DNA from: Piper betle
Taxonomy: Eukaryota; Streptophyta; Magnoliopsida; Piperales; Piperaceae
NCBI GenBank assembly: GCA_033002965.1
Contig: JAURVB010001844.1
Span: 62,001-126,000 of the forward strand
Direction: 5' to 3'
DNA: 64,000 nt
Shown here: piece by piece, positions 25,460-36,600 of the stretch
Layout: every line of letters begins with the position of its first letter
Numbering within the stretch: the stretch's first letter is position 1
Notes under the pieces: generated by a model
The model's database searches: none
The model's input: only the letters and a program-made list of their open reading frames with translations
What the model was told of the DNA's origin: nothing
Made by a program: the position numbers and the translations under genes

Positions 25460-26689
25460 TTTTATCGAGTTTTCAGTGAGACAAGAGAAGATGAGTCGAC
25501 TGCACGTACCATGAGCGGATGCCGTGCCAGTCAAAGCGGGCTCTGGATTAGTGCCAGCGGATTGTTTCATTCTCGAGGGATCCTGACAACTCCGCGTTTG
25601 AGTTCCTCACACCAGGAGGACGTGGAGGTTTACGGGTACTGTTTAGTACAGCGCATGTCTAGACTTGTGGTTCAAAGGGTACTAAAGGCGACTGCCTGAG
25701 AGTGCTCGGTCTACGTGCTCAAGACCAGGAGTAATATGGAGGTTCGGAGAGGGCTTAGGATGAAATTTACGTGAAGTACTGAAAAGAAGTGTCGTGAGCG
25801 GCATAGTACCAGATAGATCAGGATGCTGTTGAGTCAGCTGCTCGACGGCTCCTTTGTAGTTGCCCTTATGAGAGTTCTTGAGGAAGATATATGATGGTTT
25901 GCTTTCCATGAGAGTTTGCTCTCATGTTCCAGTTTGATATTAGTTATTTCCGGACCAGTGACACCCGTTGCTGACGTTTTTCTACTATATGTAGGTGAGG
26001 ATGATGATTGGTGTATGCCGGCCTCAACGAAGGAGTAGCGCTTGCATTGCACACGCATACCTGGCGCCGCGCCGACTTTTGCGTAAGATATGATGTGGGT
26101 TGAATGATGCTTGTGATATACATGTTGTGTACATATGCATGAGCTATGAGACTTGTAGATCTTGTTTAGAAATGTATGAATTTTCTTAGAAATGTTTTGG
26201 AAAAGTTCCAATGTCCAGGATGATCAGCTATGTTGAGTTGAAATGAACAAAAACACGATGAACATGAATTGCAGGTGGGCTAGATGCCAATTACGATATG
26301 TGTAGTTGATTTGAAGTCTAGTGTGATATAAATTGTTGTTTTATATATATACATATTGTGCCGTATTTTAACAGGTCATCCCCTTATTGCACTTTTAGGG
26401 GAGGTTCTGTCCGTTTTATTCTAGATTTTTATGAATTTTATTGCTGTTTTAATTATTTTGGTGTGCGGTGATTATCATGACATTCACGTAGTATCCTGTT
26501 AGGGTTTTGCATCTCATTCATATATTGTTTGCGCATTAGCGGCGTGCTCCATCTTGAGACGTCGAGAGGGTTATGTCGTAGCCGTTTAGGTTTTGGGTCA
26601 GCCAACTTAATCGGTTTACGAGTAGTTCGATCCTTTATAACAGTTCTGGTCCGGGTTGAGAATAAACCGGATTGGGGTGTTACACAACT

Positions 26690-27546
26690 AGAGAAGGATA
26701 GCAAAGAGACTAGATTAAGCTAGACGACTACATGGACTCAACCAAACTAGGGTAGCAAAGACACTACACAGAACTGGTCGGGCACATGGACTCAACCAGA
26801 CTAAGCTAGCAAAGGAGGCTGGACCGAGTCTAGTGAGCGCGTGGATTCAACTAAACTAGAACCAAACTAGGCTAGCAAGGGGGTTGAACTGAGCCGAGCG
26901 AGTACATGGACTCAAGTAGACTAGACTCAACCAGACTAGGCTAGCCTCTTGGCCTAATTAGCCTACAAAATACACAAGATGATTCAATAGACATACTTTG
27001 TTTGAATTTTCTCCCAAAGTCTACCAATTTTAGCTTGACCTCTTGGATAGCTTCCAGTGTGTGAGTAAAAAATGAGAATGAGAGGTTCTATTTATAGAGA
27101 ATAGGGTGTGTGGTTAATTATTAAGAATACCCAAAAATATTCTTTTATATTTGGCATCTCTATGTGCAAATCCAACTTTTGGGAAGATTTTCAGTTATAT
27201 TTGAGATTTTATCTAAAATTTATCAAAAAACCTCAAATAAATGAAGTTGGTTGTGCCTAATGGTAGATTTGTAAATAATTGGAAGTTGGTTGTATCAAAT
27301 GACACGACAAATCTGTAAATAATGAAACTTTTCCAAGATTGCGTCTACCATATTTTTAACTTTTCCCTTTCAAGTCTTCAGTCTTTCAATTTTGACCAAT
27401 ATAGGTTATCTTTCCAAATCTCCATAATAATCAAAATAAATATCATATGTCGTTCCTTCATAAATCACCAATCGAAGATATATTTAATTCAATTGATTTT
27501 ATTTTGCCTTGACACAATTTTTTTATGCTTGAAGCGTGATCGTACA
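26690..27546 (-). repeat. Larger fragment of the split 3' LTR of element X
   Basis: This is the right-hand part of the 3' LTR, continuing directly from the base after the right-hand target-site duplication of element C. It contains tandem-repeat units (about 26690-26950), a TATA box (ctatttatag on the plus strand, 27088-27097) and the LTR start at 27546. The left-hand part is 13281-13572. Confidence 0.8.
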
Positions 27547-28083
27547 TTAGCCCCCACATTTTATACATACTAATTGTGAGTTAAGCATGTGTAACAGAAA
27601 AGTAATGATAGAAAGTTCAATCAAGATTTTGAAAGATAACCAAAAAGATAATCATCAGGTCGATGGAAAAAAGTTGGGGATGTGTGGTTGAAAATAATAG
27701 CCATTATTAAGTAGAGGCTCTCATTTAATTGAAAAATCACTCAAACTTGTGCCTTTTTTTTAAGCTAACCTACGTAAAGCAGAAAATTAAGAATATTTTA
27801 AGGTAAACCCCTCCATGATCAAAACAAAGTCTTGGACATATAAGAATAGAGATATTAAAAATTTTATTTTTATCATCCATTAGAACTTCAGCGACCCCAT
27901 CATTAATACACCAAACCTTGTGAGCAGAAGTAGTAAGTGTGAAAATGGGCATGTTGGCACTTACTTTTAGCAAGGGTATAAGAAAATGATCATATATAGA
28001 AAAGAACGACACAGAATATGAAAATTTTGTCACATTCAATAAATTCGAACCCTTGTGAGGATAAAAAATGCTCTTCTTGTTTA

Positions 28084-28130
<47 letters not shown>

Positions 28131-29245
28131 TGTGAAGATATGAGCCAGTGAGAAGACTTGAGCCATCTTTGACGTTCAATAGGTCATTAATCATCTCAGA
28201 ACTCTTGTCATCATCATTGACATGACAAGAATTTGTTTCAATATCGTTGACAAGAGAATGATAAGAATGAGATGAACCCTTATGAAGCTTGTTGATGGGG
28301 GAAATTTGAGGTACCAACAAAGGTATTTTCAATGCATGTTCAAGCCAAATGGATAGCTCCTAAGTTCGAAGACAATAAGATTTTCCACAAATAATGATGA
28401 TGATTGTGTTGGTTTGGGTGGAGGCCTACAAGAGTGTCTTTCAAAATGAATTGGTGACAAACTACAAGAAGTGGAAGTCCTTGAATTGAGACGTACCAAA
28501 GAGCTAGTAGAAGAATTCATGTCATGGTGATTTGCCAACAAAGATGTCATTGTTGTCATCAAGCATTTCTCTTGAAGTATAACAATATTTTGTGCACAAA
28601 AATTAATGCCAATATCAATTTTTGACGCAAGTTTAGAAATTGCTATCATGTTTGTTTTCTGAGGTGCAATTGATAAAGCAAGTGGTGGAGCTGAAATCGT
28701 TTGTTTAGCATCCATATGCTCATTGACAGCCATTAGATTTGTTTTTGAGGTATTATTTCAAAAGAGGGTAGATGAAGCATTTATTTTACTTCCTCATGTT
28801 GATCACCTTGTTCAGGGATCTTTGTTTTGGTTAACTGGCAGTCTTTTGCGCTTTGCTTTTGGCGTTTGAGGGCAAGGGCATAAATTACTTTGCTTGAATA
28901 TTCGAGAAAATGTACAATCTCTTGAAGTTTATTACAACACTTACCTTGCTCAATAAATGTACTCTCATAAGAGTAGTTCTCTTTTTGTCGTCTCATAATG
29001 GCTTCAAACTTTTTCATATATTATTCATTCTATCGAATTAAATTTATAATGAGTTCATCACTGTCAAGGAGATCAACATCATGGCCAAAACCTTGCAATG
29101 TTGAAAAAGAGGAAGAAGGATCTTGCTGTGAGTAATCTTTGGAGAAATTTACGGCTATGTAGCCATAGTTCTAGCAATTGGACCCCTAGTTAAGAATATT
29201 AATAGTTTTAGTGACACGGCAACTTTTTAGTAGTTCCCTATAAAT
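27547..29245 (-). other. Internal region of element X
   Basis: About 1.7 kb lies between the two X LTRs. On the minus strand there are short open frames at 28781-29017 (78 codons, Lys/Glu/Gln-rich, starting MKKFEAIMRR), 28329-28733 (134 codons, starting MAVNEHMDAKQT) and 28081-28332 (83 codons). None shows a zinc knuckle, aspartic protease, reverse transcriptase or integrase motif. They may be remnants of a gag-like region. A (TA)n tract at about 28087-28128 adds to the picture of decay. Confidence 0.55.
28087..28128. repeat. (TA)n microsatellite
   Basis: A pure TA run inside the internal region of element X. Confidence 0.95.
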
Positions 29246-29489
29246 TAACACCAAGGCTCACTTGTCACTAAAAATATCGTAATTAAATTAACTACAAAGT
29301 ACGAAATTTGCAGATAAAAATGGCACAAGTTCAACTTTTTATTAATAATTATTTTGAGGTACAAAATTTACAAAGAAACCCTCAATTACAAAGATCTTCC
29401 TCCACTCCACTGCAATATGAGGTAAATCAATGATTCAACTTAACAAGGAACAAGGCAAAGCGAGCTTGTAACTTAAATAAGCCAGTCGA

Positions 29490-29880
29490 ACTGAGTTGGG
29501 CGAACACATGGACTCAACCAGACTAGCATGTGGACTAAATCGAGTCGGACGAACACATGAACTCAACTAGACTAGGCTGGCAAAGAGACTAGACAGAGTC
29601 AGGCAAGTGCATGGACTCAATTAGACTAGGCTAGCAAAGAGACTAGACAGAGTTGAGTGAGCACATGGACTTAACCAGACTAGGGTAGCAAAGAGACTAG
29701 ACAGAGTTGAGTGAGCATATGGACTCAACCAGACTAGGCTAGTAAAGGGGTTGGACTGAGCCAGGCAAGTACATGGACTCAACCAAACTAAGCTAGTAAA
29801 GGGGATAAACTGAGCTGGATGAGTTTATGGACTTAACCAAACTAGGACTAGACTAAGCTAGTAAAAGGGCTGAAGTCCAG
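29490..29880. repeat. Tandem repeats inside the X LTR
   Basis: About six degenerate units of roughly 55-60 bp share the core acatggactcaaccagacta, followed by ggctagcaaagagactagac and a variable gag(t/c)gagc linker. The matching region of the other LTR (about 26690-26950) has fewer, more diverged units. The insertion sites of both A and C fall inside a unit of this array. Confidence 0.85.
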
Positions 29881-30033
29881 ACTAGGCTAGCCTCCTAGCT
29901 CAACTAGCCTAAAAAATACACTGATGATTTGGTGGGCAGACTTTATTTGAGTTTTCTGCCAACATTTACCAATTTTTAGCTTGACCTCTTAGATACTCTT
30001 CAGTATGTGAGTAAAAAATGAGAATGAAAAGTT

Positions 30034-30043
30034 CTATTTATAG
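30034..30043 (-). promoter_or_regulatory. TATA box of the X 5' LTR
   Basis: CTATAAATAG on the minus strand, conserved in position in the other LTR copy (27088-27097). It lies where an LTR core promoter is expected. Confidence 0.6.
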
Positions 30044-30539
30044 AGGATAAAAGGTGTTATTAATTACTAAGAATGCCCAAGAATATTCTTTTATGCTTAA
30101 CATCTCTATATGCAAATCTGACTTTTGGGAAGATTTTTAGTTATATTTGAGATTTTATTTATATTTTATCTAAAATTTATCAAAAAATATTTTGTTGTGT
30201 CTAATGACAAATTTATAAATAATTGGAAGTGGTTGCATCCAATGGCAAATTTGTAACTCCAATGTCTACCATATTTTTAACTTTTCTTATTCAAGACTTC
30301 ATTCTTTCAATTTTGACCACTATGAGTTATCTCTCTAGAGTTTCATAATATTCAAAATAACTATTATTGGTCATTCCTTTATAAATCATCAATCGAAGAT
30401 TTATTCGATTCAATGGATTTTATTATGCCTTGACACCATTTTTTTATACTTGAACCGTGATCATACATATATACGAAGAAATTGTTCCTTCGTAAGTGCG
30501 AAAGAAAATAATAGTCAAGTTTGTAATAATAATGAGTAA

Positions 30540-31040
30540 TAATATTAATTAAGTTTGTATTGATAAGTGAACCATTTTAATTCAAGTAAAATTTTTAATA
30601 ATTAAATAAATTTATGAATTTTAATTTTTTTAATTTGGATAAAATTATACTCTAAATTTTTCTTAACAATGAAAATATTAAATAAATTAATTAATTAAAA
30701 TCCTATATTATGTATATATTATTAATTAGCAATTTTTAATTCCGATAATATGATTATAAATATATACGTAAAATTTACTAATTTTGTTAGAATTCCGAAT
30801 CATATTTAGAAGTTTTCAAAATAGTAATTAATAATAATAAAAATATTAAATTAAGTAAGTATTAATAGGCCCACTAAAATATATTTAAATTGAAAAATAT
30901 TATTTTTACTTTCAAACTTTATATTGAGAGGTTATTTATATCTTCGTGAGCATTAAATAACGCAACTTCAAATATTTTAAAAGCCATTGACGAAATTAGA
31001 TATAAGTAAGTTTTTAAAATAATAGAAAATAAATTTTATC
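30540..31040 (+). repeat. Right copies of two AT-rich repeats that also lie left of the nest
   Basis: 30548-30680 matches the 183-bp unit at 11617-11985 (attgataagtga, ttaattcaagtaaaa, aatttggataaaattatact). 30780-31040 matches 12405-12680. The order is the same as on the left side, and the distances between the blocks are shorter. Confidence 0.75.
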
Positions 31041-33699
31041 AATAGTGTAAAAGAAAATAATAGAAAATTTAATAGGCGCTCACACTTTTGGCCAAGTCCG
31101 AATCCCACTTATCTCCTATACCATCTGGACCAACCTTGACAGCCTTGTCCGACGATCGACATCTGCTCTTATGGACAACAATCAATATCATAATTTATTG
31201 ATTATCTTCCACATTGGGGAGATGACACCAAGTAAATTTAGAAGGAAAAACCAGCTCATGGAACGTTTAATTCTAAGTTTAGGTCTGGCTCAAATTTAGT
31301 TTTATTTTTTTGAGGAAGGAATAATTGATGGTTATGTCAAAGGAAAAAATGATGGTTACTCACACTATTCATACGTATACTTTTACAAAAATCATACTTG
31401 GTGGCATTTATAACAAAAGCATTTGTCTGTATATTTCAGGTTCTAACAGATTCAATATTAACAAAAAGACAACGTTAGGTTATAAATTTCATGCAAAATT
31501 TTTGGATTTTAATTAATAATTTATTTATTTGTGGAAGCTTTTTATTTATTATTTGAGAAAAGAAAAGCCTGAAATTTATAAATACGAACACAAGTATAAG
31601 AAAAGGAGAGGGTAACCTGAGAAACCAAGCGCATCCCTTTAGAAGACGAGGGAAGAAGAAAGATGAAGTTGAAAGATCTCTTCCTCTGCGTCGTTGCGGC
31701 TGCTAAGGTGGCAAGGAAGCTAATTTTCATGTTCCATTCAATCGTTGATGACGGAAAGATCCCATCTTGGCGGCCTCCCTGCTTGCAGATCCGAAGCGCT
31801 CCCCATAACAATTTTCGTGGCGGGTGTGCGAAGACCCATGTTGCCGACTGGCGTCTGATTGCGATGAGAAGATCTCGGTTTTAGTTCCATGGACCGACCG
31901 CTCGCCACCATCCTCCTCACTTCGGCCGTTTTCCTCTCCCATTGGCCTCGATTTTCGCCTGCTGTCATCGTCGCTGTCTTCCTCCCATGACCATCCTATT
32001 CACCACACCACCGGAAGGGCCCCTTGCCGCCGTCTCACGGACACCGCCGAGCAGCCGACCAGCCACCGGCGGCGCAAGTAGCGGAGGGACATCCTGGGCA
32101 AGAAGATCGGGCTCCTCTTCGCCGGGATAGCCTTGTTCTTGCAAGTCGCGTGTGGGCTCTTCCTCGGCTTGAGGCGGGTGGCAGATCTCCGGAATGGATG
32201 ATCCATCATCCCCTTTTCCTCGGAGATCCGAAGAAAAGAATCTGCATTGCTTTTCTCTTTATACAAAAAAAGGGTACGACTCAATTGCTCGTTTTCTTCG
32301 TCCATAGCAATGATTTCAATTTTCACGGATGGATATATTGACGAAGGGGGAAGAAGGCATTATGGCTCTTATAAGACTTGTTGTTATATTCTAATGCACA
32401 GTTGAAATTTTTAGACGAATTTTGTGGGGGAGATCAATATGGAAGATAACGGGGTTAGTATTGATTCAATTCAACCTTCGTTTCATTCTGCCCCTCTTTT
32501 GGTGCTGTGCCCTAGAATCGTCTCATTGTTTGGTATATAGGCCGGGTCTGTTCGTCGATGGCCGATCACAATATCAGAGCACCTCGTTTTTGCGTCTCCA
32601 CGACGGATGGTCTCCACTAGAGACGCAGTGAAGCGAAAAGATACTTTGATTGGACTTGTGGTTAACTTTTAACAACAGCGTGACTAACAGAAGATTTTAT
32701 CACCAAACACCAACACCAGAAGACCTGCGTTGGTGATCATGGCCACTGCGAATTTTAGATGATCCGCCGAACGGTGAGCGAAACTGTTCCAATAAAGCAG
32801 GGAGGAGATTGACTTGATTGCATAAGTTAACAAATGAAGAAAAGAAATTAAGGGGATAGTCAATCTAGATCGGTACCGTGGGCAGTTGAGCAAGATAGTA
32901 AATAACCTATTTACAGGCCGGCATTTTATCTTTCTGAAAAAATTTGGCGGCGCCGGTGGACGCCGAGTTCTCGAACGGTCGCTCCGCTCGCCAAGTGCGG
33001 CCCTCTTTTTGTTTTTTCGCTTCGAAAAAATACTTGCGTTTTTCAGTCGAGTAACTTTATGAAGCTGATATGTTCAACAAACTATACCATGATGCTGATC
33101 CCTCTTCTACTTCTACCATATCCTTTCTCTTCTAAGCACCAATGCAGCAAAAATTTATTATATTCGAAGTGGCTTAAAGATTAAAGGTACTACACAAGTT
33201 GCATGAGTTTTATCTTTCCAAGCAAGTGGCGGCCCGTGGCTTACAAAATCTTCATCTTTTTACACTCGATGCTGGAAAAGAAGTAACTGCAAACTACTTT
33301 CATTATTTCAATAAATCCCCCTAAAACCTTATAATGTTTGACACTTGTACCTATCCAAAGCCAGCCAAAATAGAATAAATAGAATTTTATTTCGGGATAA
33401 CAAATACAGTTTCATCTCGTTGAACTTGGTTTGTCCTCAAAGCTCGTTGCATTACTCTTGATCTTTTTCTCTGTCGGCTCTATTGAAAGTTTTCTAGGTC
33501 TAGGAGTATCTCAGTTCACATACCTCGTACAAATGTATTATCACCATTACAGGACAACTGACATCGCATACACGAATGAGGCTCATTTTCTAAGTTAAAT
33601 AAAACACTAAATTTTATCTTACAATTAGAAGATGCAAAAGAAGGCCCAACATTCGCACCCTGAAACACGTGAACTGCCGGGGAGAAATTGTAGAGGCAT
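31041..33699. other. Spacer with an unassigned GC-rich patch
   Basis: Most of this stretch has no recognisable gene. A GC-rich patch at 31660-32210 (plus strand) has overlapping open frames in all three phases. One frame, beginning just after tag at 32078-32080, reads RRDILGKKIGLLFAGIALFL and continues to a stop at about 32200, a short peptide with one hydrophobic segment. It could be a last exon or chance. The 33.2-33.7 kb end is the 3' flank of the DENN gene. Confidence 0.3.
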
Positions 33700-36600
33700 T
33701 TATTCCTTCTGATAAAAGGAGAGAACCAGATCCGTGTGTACAGAAAACAGCTGGGTGTCCACGAAGAGCTGTTTAACAAAGAGCAGTTGGAACACATACA
33801 TCATAAATATACGTAACCAAACACTTCTTTGCATTCCAAATATTCTTGACTAATAAGAAACAAAATTTTTTCATCATCATTTAGCAAACAGAGGTGTAAT
33901 ATCTGGATCTGAAATAACAGGTCGAAGGAACTTGGAAATTGAAAACAGTAATATAAAGATATAAGAAAAATGAAAATGTAGATGCCTTCCATGCATATTG
34001 CATGGCCAGAAAAATAATTAATAAGATTTCTAAAAAAAGAAAGAAAATTTTGCAGTCATTACGTAAATATTCTACCATACAGTCATAGTATCCTAACTAC
34101 GTTTAAATAAATTTTAAAATATTGCAATTTTAAAAACTAGTACAAGTTAACGTCACACTTAAGTGGTGGGATTCCGTATTTGGAGGTTGCAAAAAAGAAC
34201 CATTTAATGGATGGTTATAGCGAGAAGAGCTTACCTTCATAAATGGTCGATCACGGCTTGGGAAAGAATCAATGAAACTCTCTTTTAAAAGTAATGACAC
34301 CTACAAGATAAAGGAACTATAAAAAGGTGAAAGTCTCACCCTCTTGATCAAAATCGCCACAACTCAAAGATAAATATGAAGAGCACAGTTTAAAATAGTG
34401 TCTTCAATCCCCCAATCATGTCCAATCAGTTTATGCTCTAGCTTTATCATGGACAGTAGGTAAGTAAAATTATCTGTGCACATAGAAAGTTGAAACCAAG
34501 TATTATGAACAAATCTACATGTTGTTACAATAGCAAACAAAATTCTATTATGTGCCTCGAATTCGGTTTATCAGCAGTGCTCAGCAACAGCTTTTTTTAA
34601 GAACAACTTCAGTACAACACCAACCCACACTCGCACATCCATCCACATGCATAACCACCCCAATTCACTCCAACCCATCCCCAGGAATTGAGCTCCCAGC
34701 TTACCCCAAAACACTATTGCCTTAACCAAGGCACCAGGAGAAGGTAGATGCTTGTCAACGACTTAAACAATGAAAATATCTATAATCATTTATAAATGGG
34801 ACAAGAGAACAGAAAGATGTGATATACACAAAACTATTACCAACAGAAGTTCAAAAGTTAACAAATAGAAACAGGAATAATATTTTATAAATAAATAAAC
34901 ATAACCAACATTTTTCAAAAGATCCAACCTTGTCATCATTGGACTGCACGTTGGTGATTGTATGAGAACGCAGATTTGAGCATAGAGAATCCAAGTATGA
35001 TCTTAAAACGGCTAGAAAGCCTTTTGCTGCTTCAACCTATATGAATGGATAGTCACAGGTGAGAAACATCATATAACAATTTGATATCAATCGGTCAAGA
35101 AATCATAAATAAGACAGAATTCAGTTCTAGTGTTGGAATTGAGATCGTTATTATGCAGATACTCGTAAGAATGAAGACATTCAAAAACATAAGCATCAGT
35201 CCATATAACAAGATTTGATGGTAAATATTTGTCAGGCTGTTCAACACAATCTATACCCTATTAAAGTTACATTCACTGATTGAACAAATTTTGAGGGAAA
35301 AAAACAAGAGAACGTATTCCACCTGGATATCTGTGCATTCATGGACTGGTCTTTTTTTTGCAAGATAGCTTTCTCCAACAAGCCTTGCATAATATGGACT
35401 CAGAGTAGTAAGTAATTCTTTTGCTGAGGAAGTTGCGGTATGGATGCAGTCTTTAGCTGAAAATCCGTGGATTAACATTAAAAATAGACTTATAAATATT
35501 CCATCACAGAGGAAATATGATTATTAGTTGGAAATGAAAATTTTGGAACACAAGGCTTAGACGAGACATAATATATATTAAAAAAACATCATATTAGACA
35601 TATTAAAGACAATTAAAGGTCTTTCAGAAGCTGTTAATCTACTTATGATCAATAGGCTACCTATAATGGAGAAATGGCATGTGACATTCTTAAAAAGTAC
35701 CAACCAAAAGACTTATATCATCCTTGAACATGACCCCCTGGAAGTACATAAAGTACCAAGCAAAAGACTTATATCAACCTTGAATATGAACTTCTAGGAC
35801 CTTGAATATGAACTTCCCCTGGGAAAAATGCTTTTTATGACTTCCAAATTGGCAGCAGTTAATAGTTATGTCTAGATTCTTGTCCTTTTGATAATTTCCC
35901 TTTGTGCAGGATCACTAATAGATTCATGTATAGGGCAGAAGCCAAGACAATTTCTGAAAGATCAGATCGCACAAAACATTATATCAACTGATCTTTCATA
36001 TTGACCAATGTAAATAAAGAACAAACCTGATTCTTATTGGCATCTACTAGTATCACATTTGACAGTTTTGACTGTACTTCCGCAGATTTATCCTTTACAC
36101 CAACCTATACAAGCCAATACAAAGAAGAGGCACAGTCAGTGTTCTAGGGGAAAACTAAGAAAGAACAATCTAAGCATCATCATCATAATTATCATCATCT
36201 ACAGTGACCTTATTCTAGCTAAGATAGGGAGTCAGGGGCAAGGGATGATAATGACAGGAGATCATCTAGTAGACACCACAATTTATATAAACAATAGCAT
36301 TCTCCGATAAAGGACAATTTCCACATGAATTAGGAATATATTAAAAATGATGGTTTATTTAGTACTCAATTAGTACTTTGAGATTTTAACAGTTTTCTGT
36401 TCGAATTAGATTGCTAGAATTATTAGAACATTGTTTGGTATTTCCTTATGCTATTAGGTTTCCTGCATCTATAAACCCATTGTCATGGAGCTTGAATTTT
36501 ACACAGTTTGACCGTTGATCTAAAAATTATTGGTTTGTTGGCTTCCAAAGCTGCTTCCCCCAATTTTCTCTTCCTCCTCTAGACTAGATTTCAATTTTCT

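Larger units (their letters stand above)
20669..26684 (+). mobile_element. Insertion C: solo LTR of about 3.1 kb, interrupted by B
   Basis: It starts TGTAAAACCCGCGACTCGAG at 20669 and ends GGATTGGGGTGTTACA at 26684, flanked by the 5-bp duplication caact (20664-20668 and 26685-26689). Removing B and one copy of tttcc leaves about 3079 bp. It has canonical TG...CA termini and a TATAAATAG box at 25451-25459. It has no primer binding site, polypurine tract or coding region, the hallmark of a solo LTR left by LTR-LTR recombination. The GC-rich centre (21100-21408 and 24351-24660) has long open frames that I regard as compositional. Confidence 0.9.
13281..30467 (-). mobile_element. Non-autonomous LTR retrotransposon X, host of the nested insertions
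   Basis: Two same-orientation copies of a roughly 1.2-kb sequence bound a 1.7-kb internal region, read on the minus strand. The 5' LTR is 29246-30467 (intact). The 3' LTR runs from 27546 to about 13281 but is interrupted by insertions A and C. Both copies share the ends (a block starting caaggctcacttgtcacta on the plus strand, and a terminal stretch around tgccttgacac), a TATA box and a tandem-repeat domain. Just before the 3' LTR on the minus strand is gtgggggctaa, a plausible polypurine tract. The internal part encodes no recognisable reverse transcriptase, integrase or protease, so it resembles a LARD-type non-autonomous element. The exact left boundary and the primer binding site could not be fixed. 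Confidence 0.8.
29246..30467 (-). repeat. 5' LTR of element X
   Basis: Intact LTR copy of about 1222 bp. On the minus strand it begins TGTATGATCACGG, carries CTATAAATAG (plus-strand 30034-30043) and then a repeat-rich segment. It is colinear with 13281-13572 plus 20663-20668 plus 26690-27546, which together make the interrupted 3' LTR. Confidence 0.8.

Noticed and set aside
13163..30472. tatat as target-site duplication of element X with the left end at tgttagcac (13163)
   Set aside because: The left copy is part of a TA microsatellite and the 13163-13280 sequence is absent from the other LTR, so the match is not informative.
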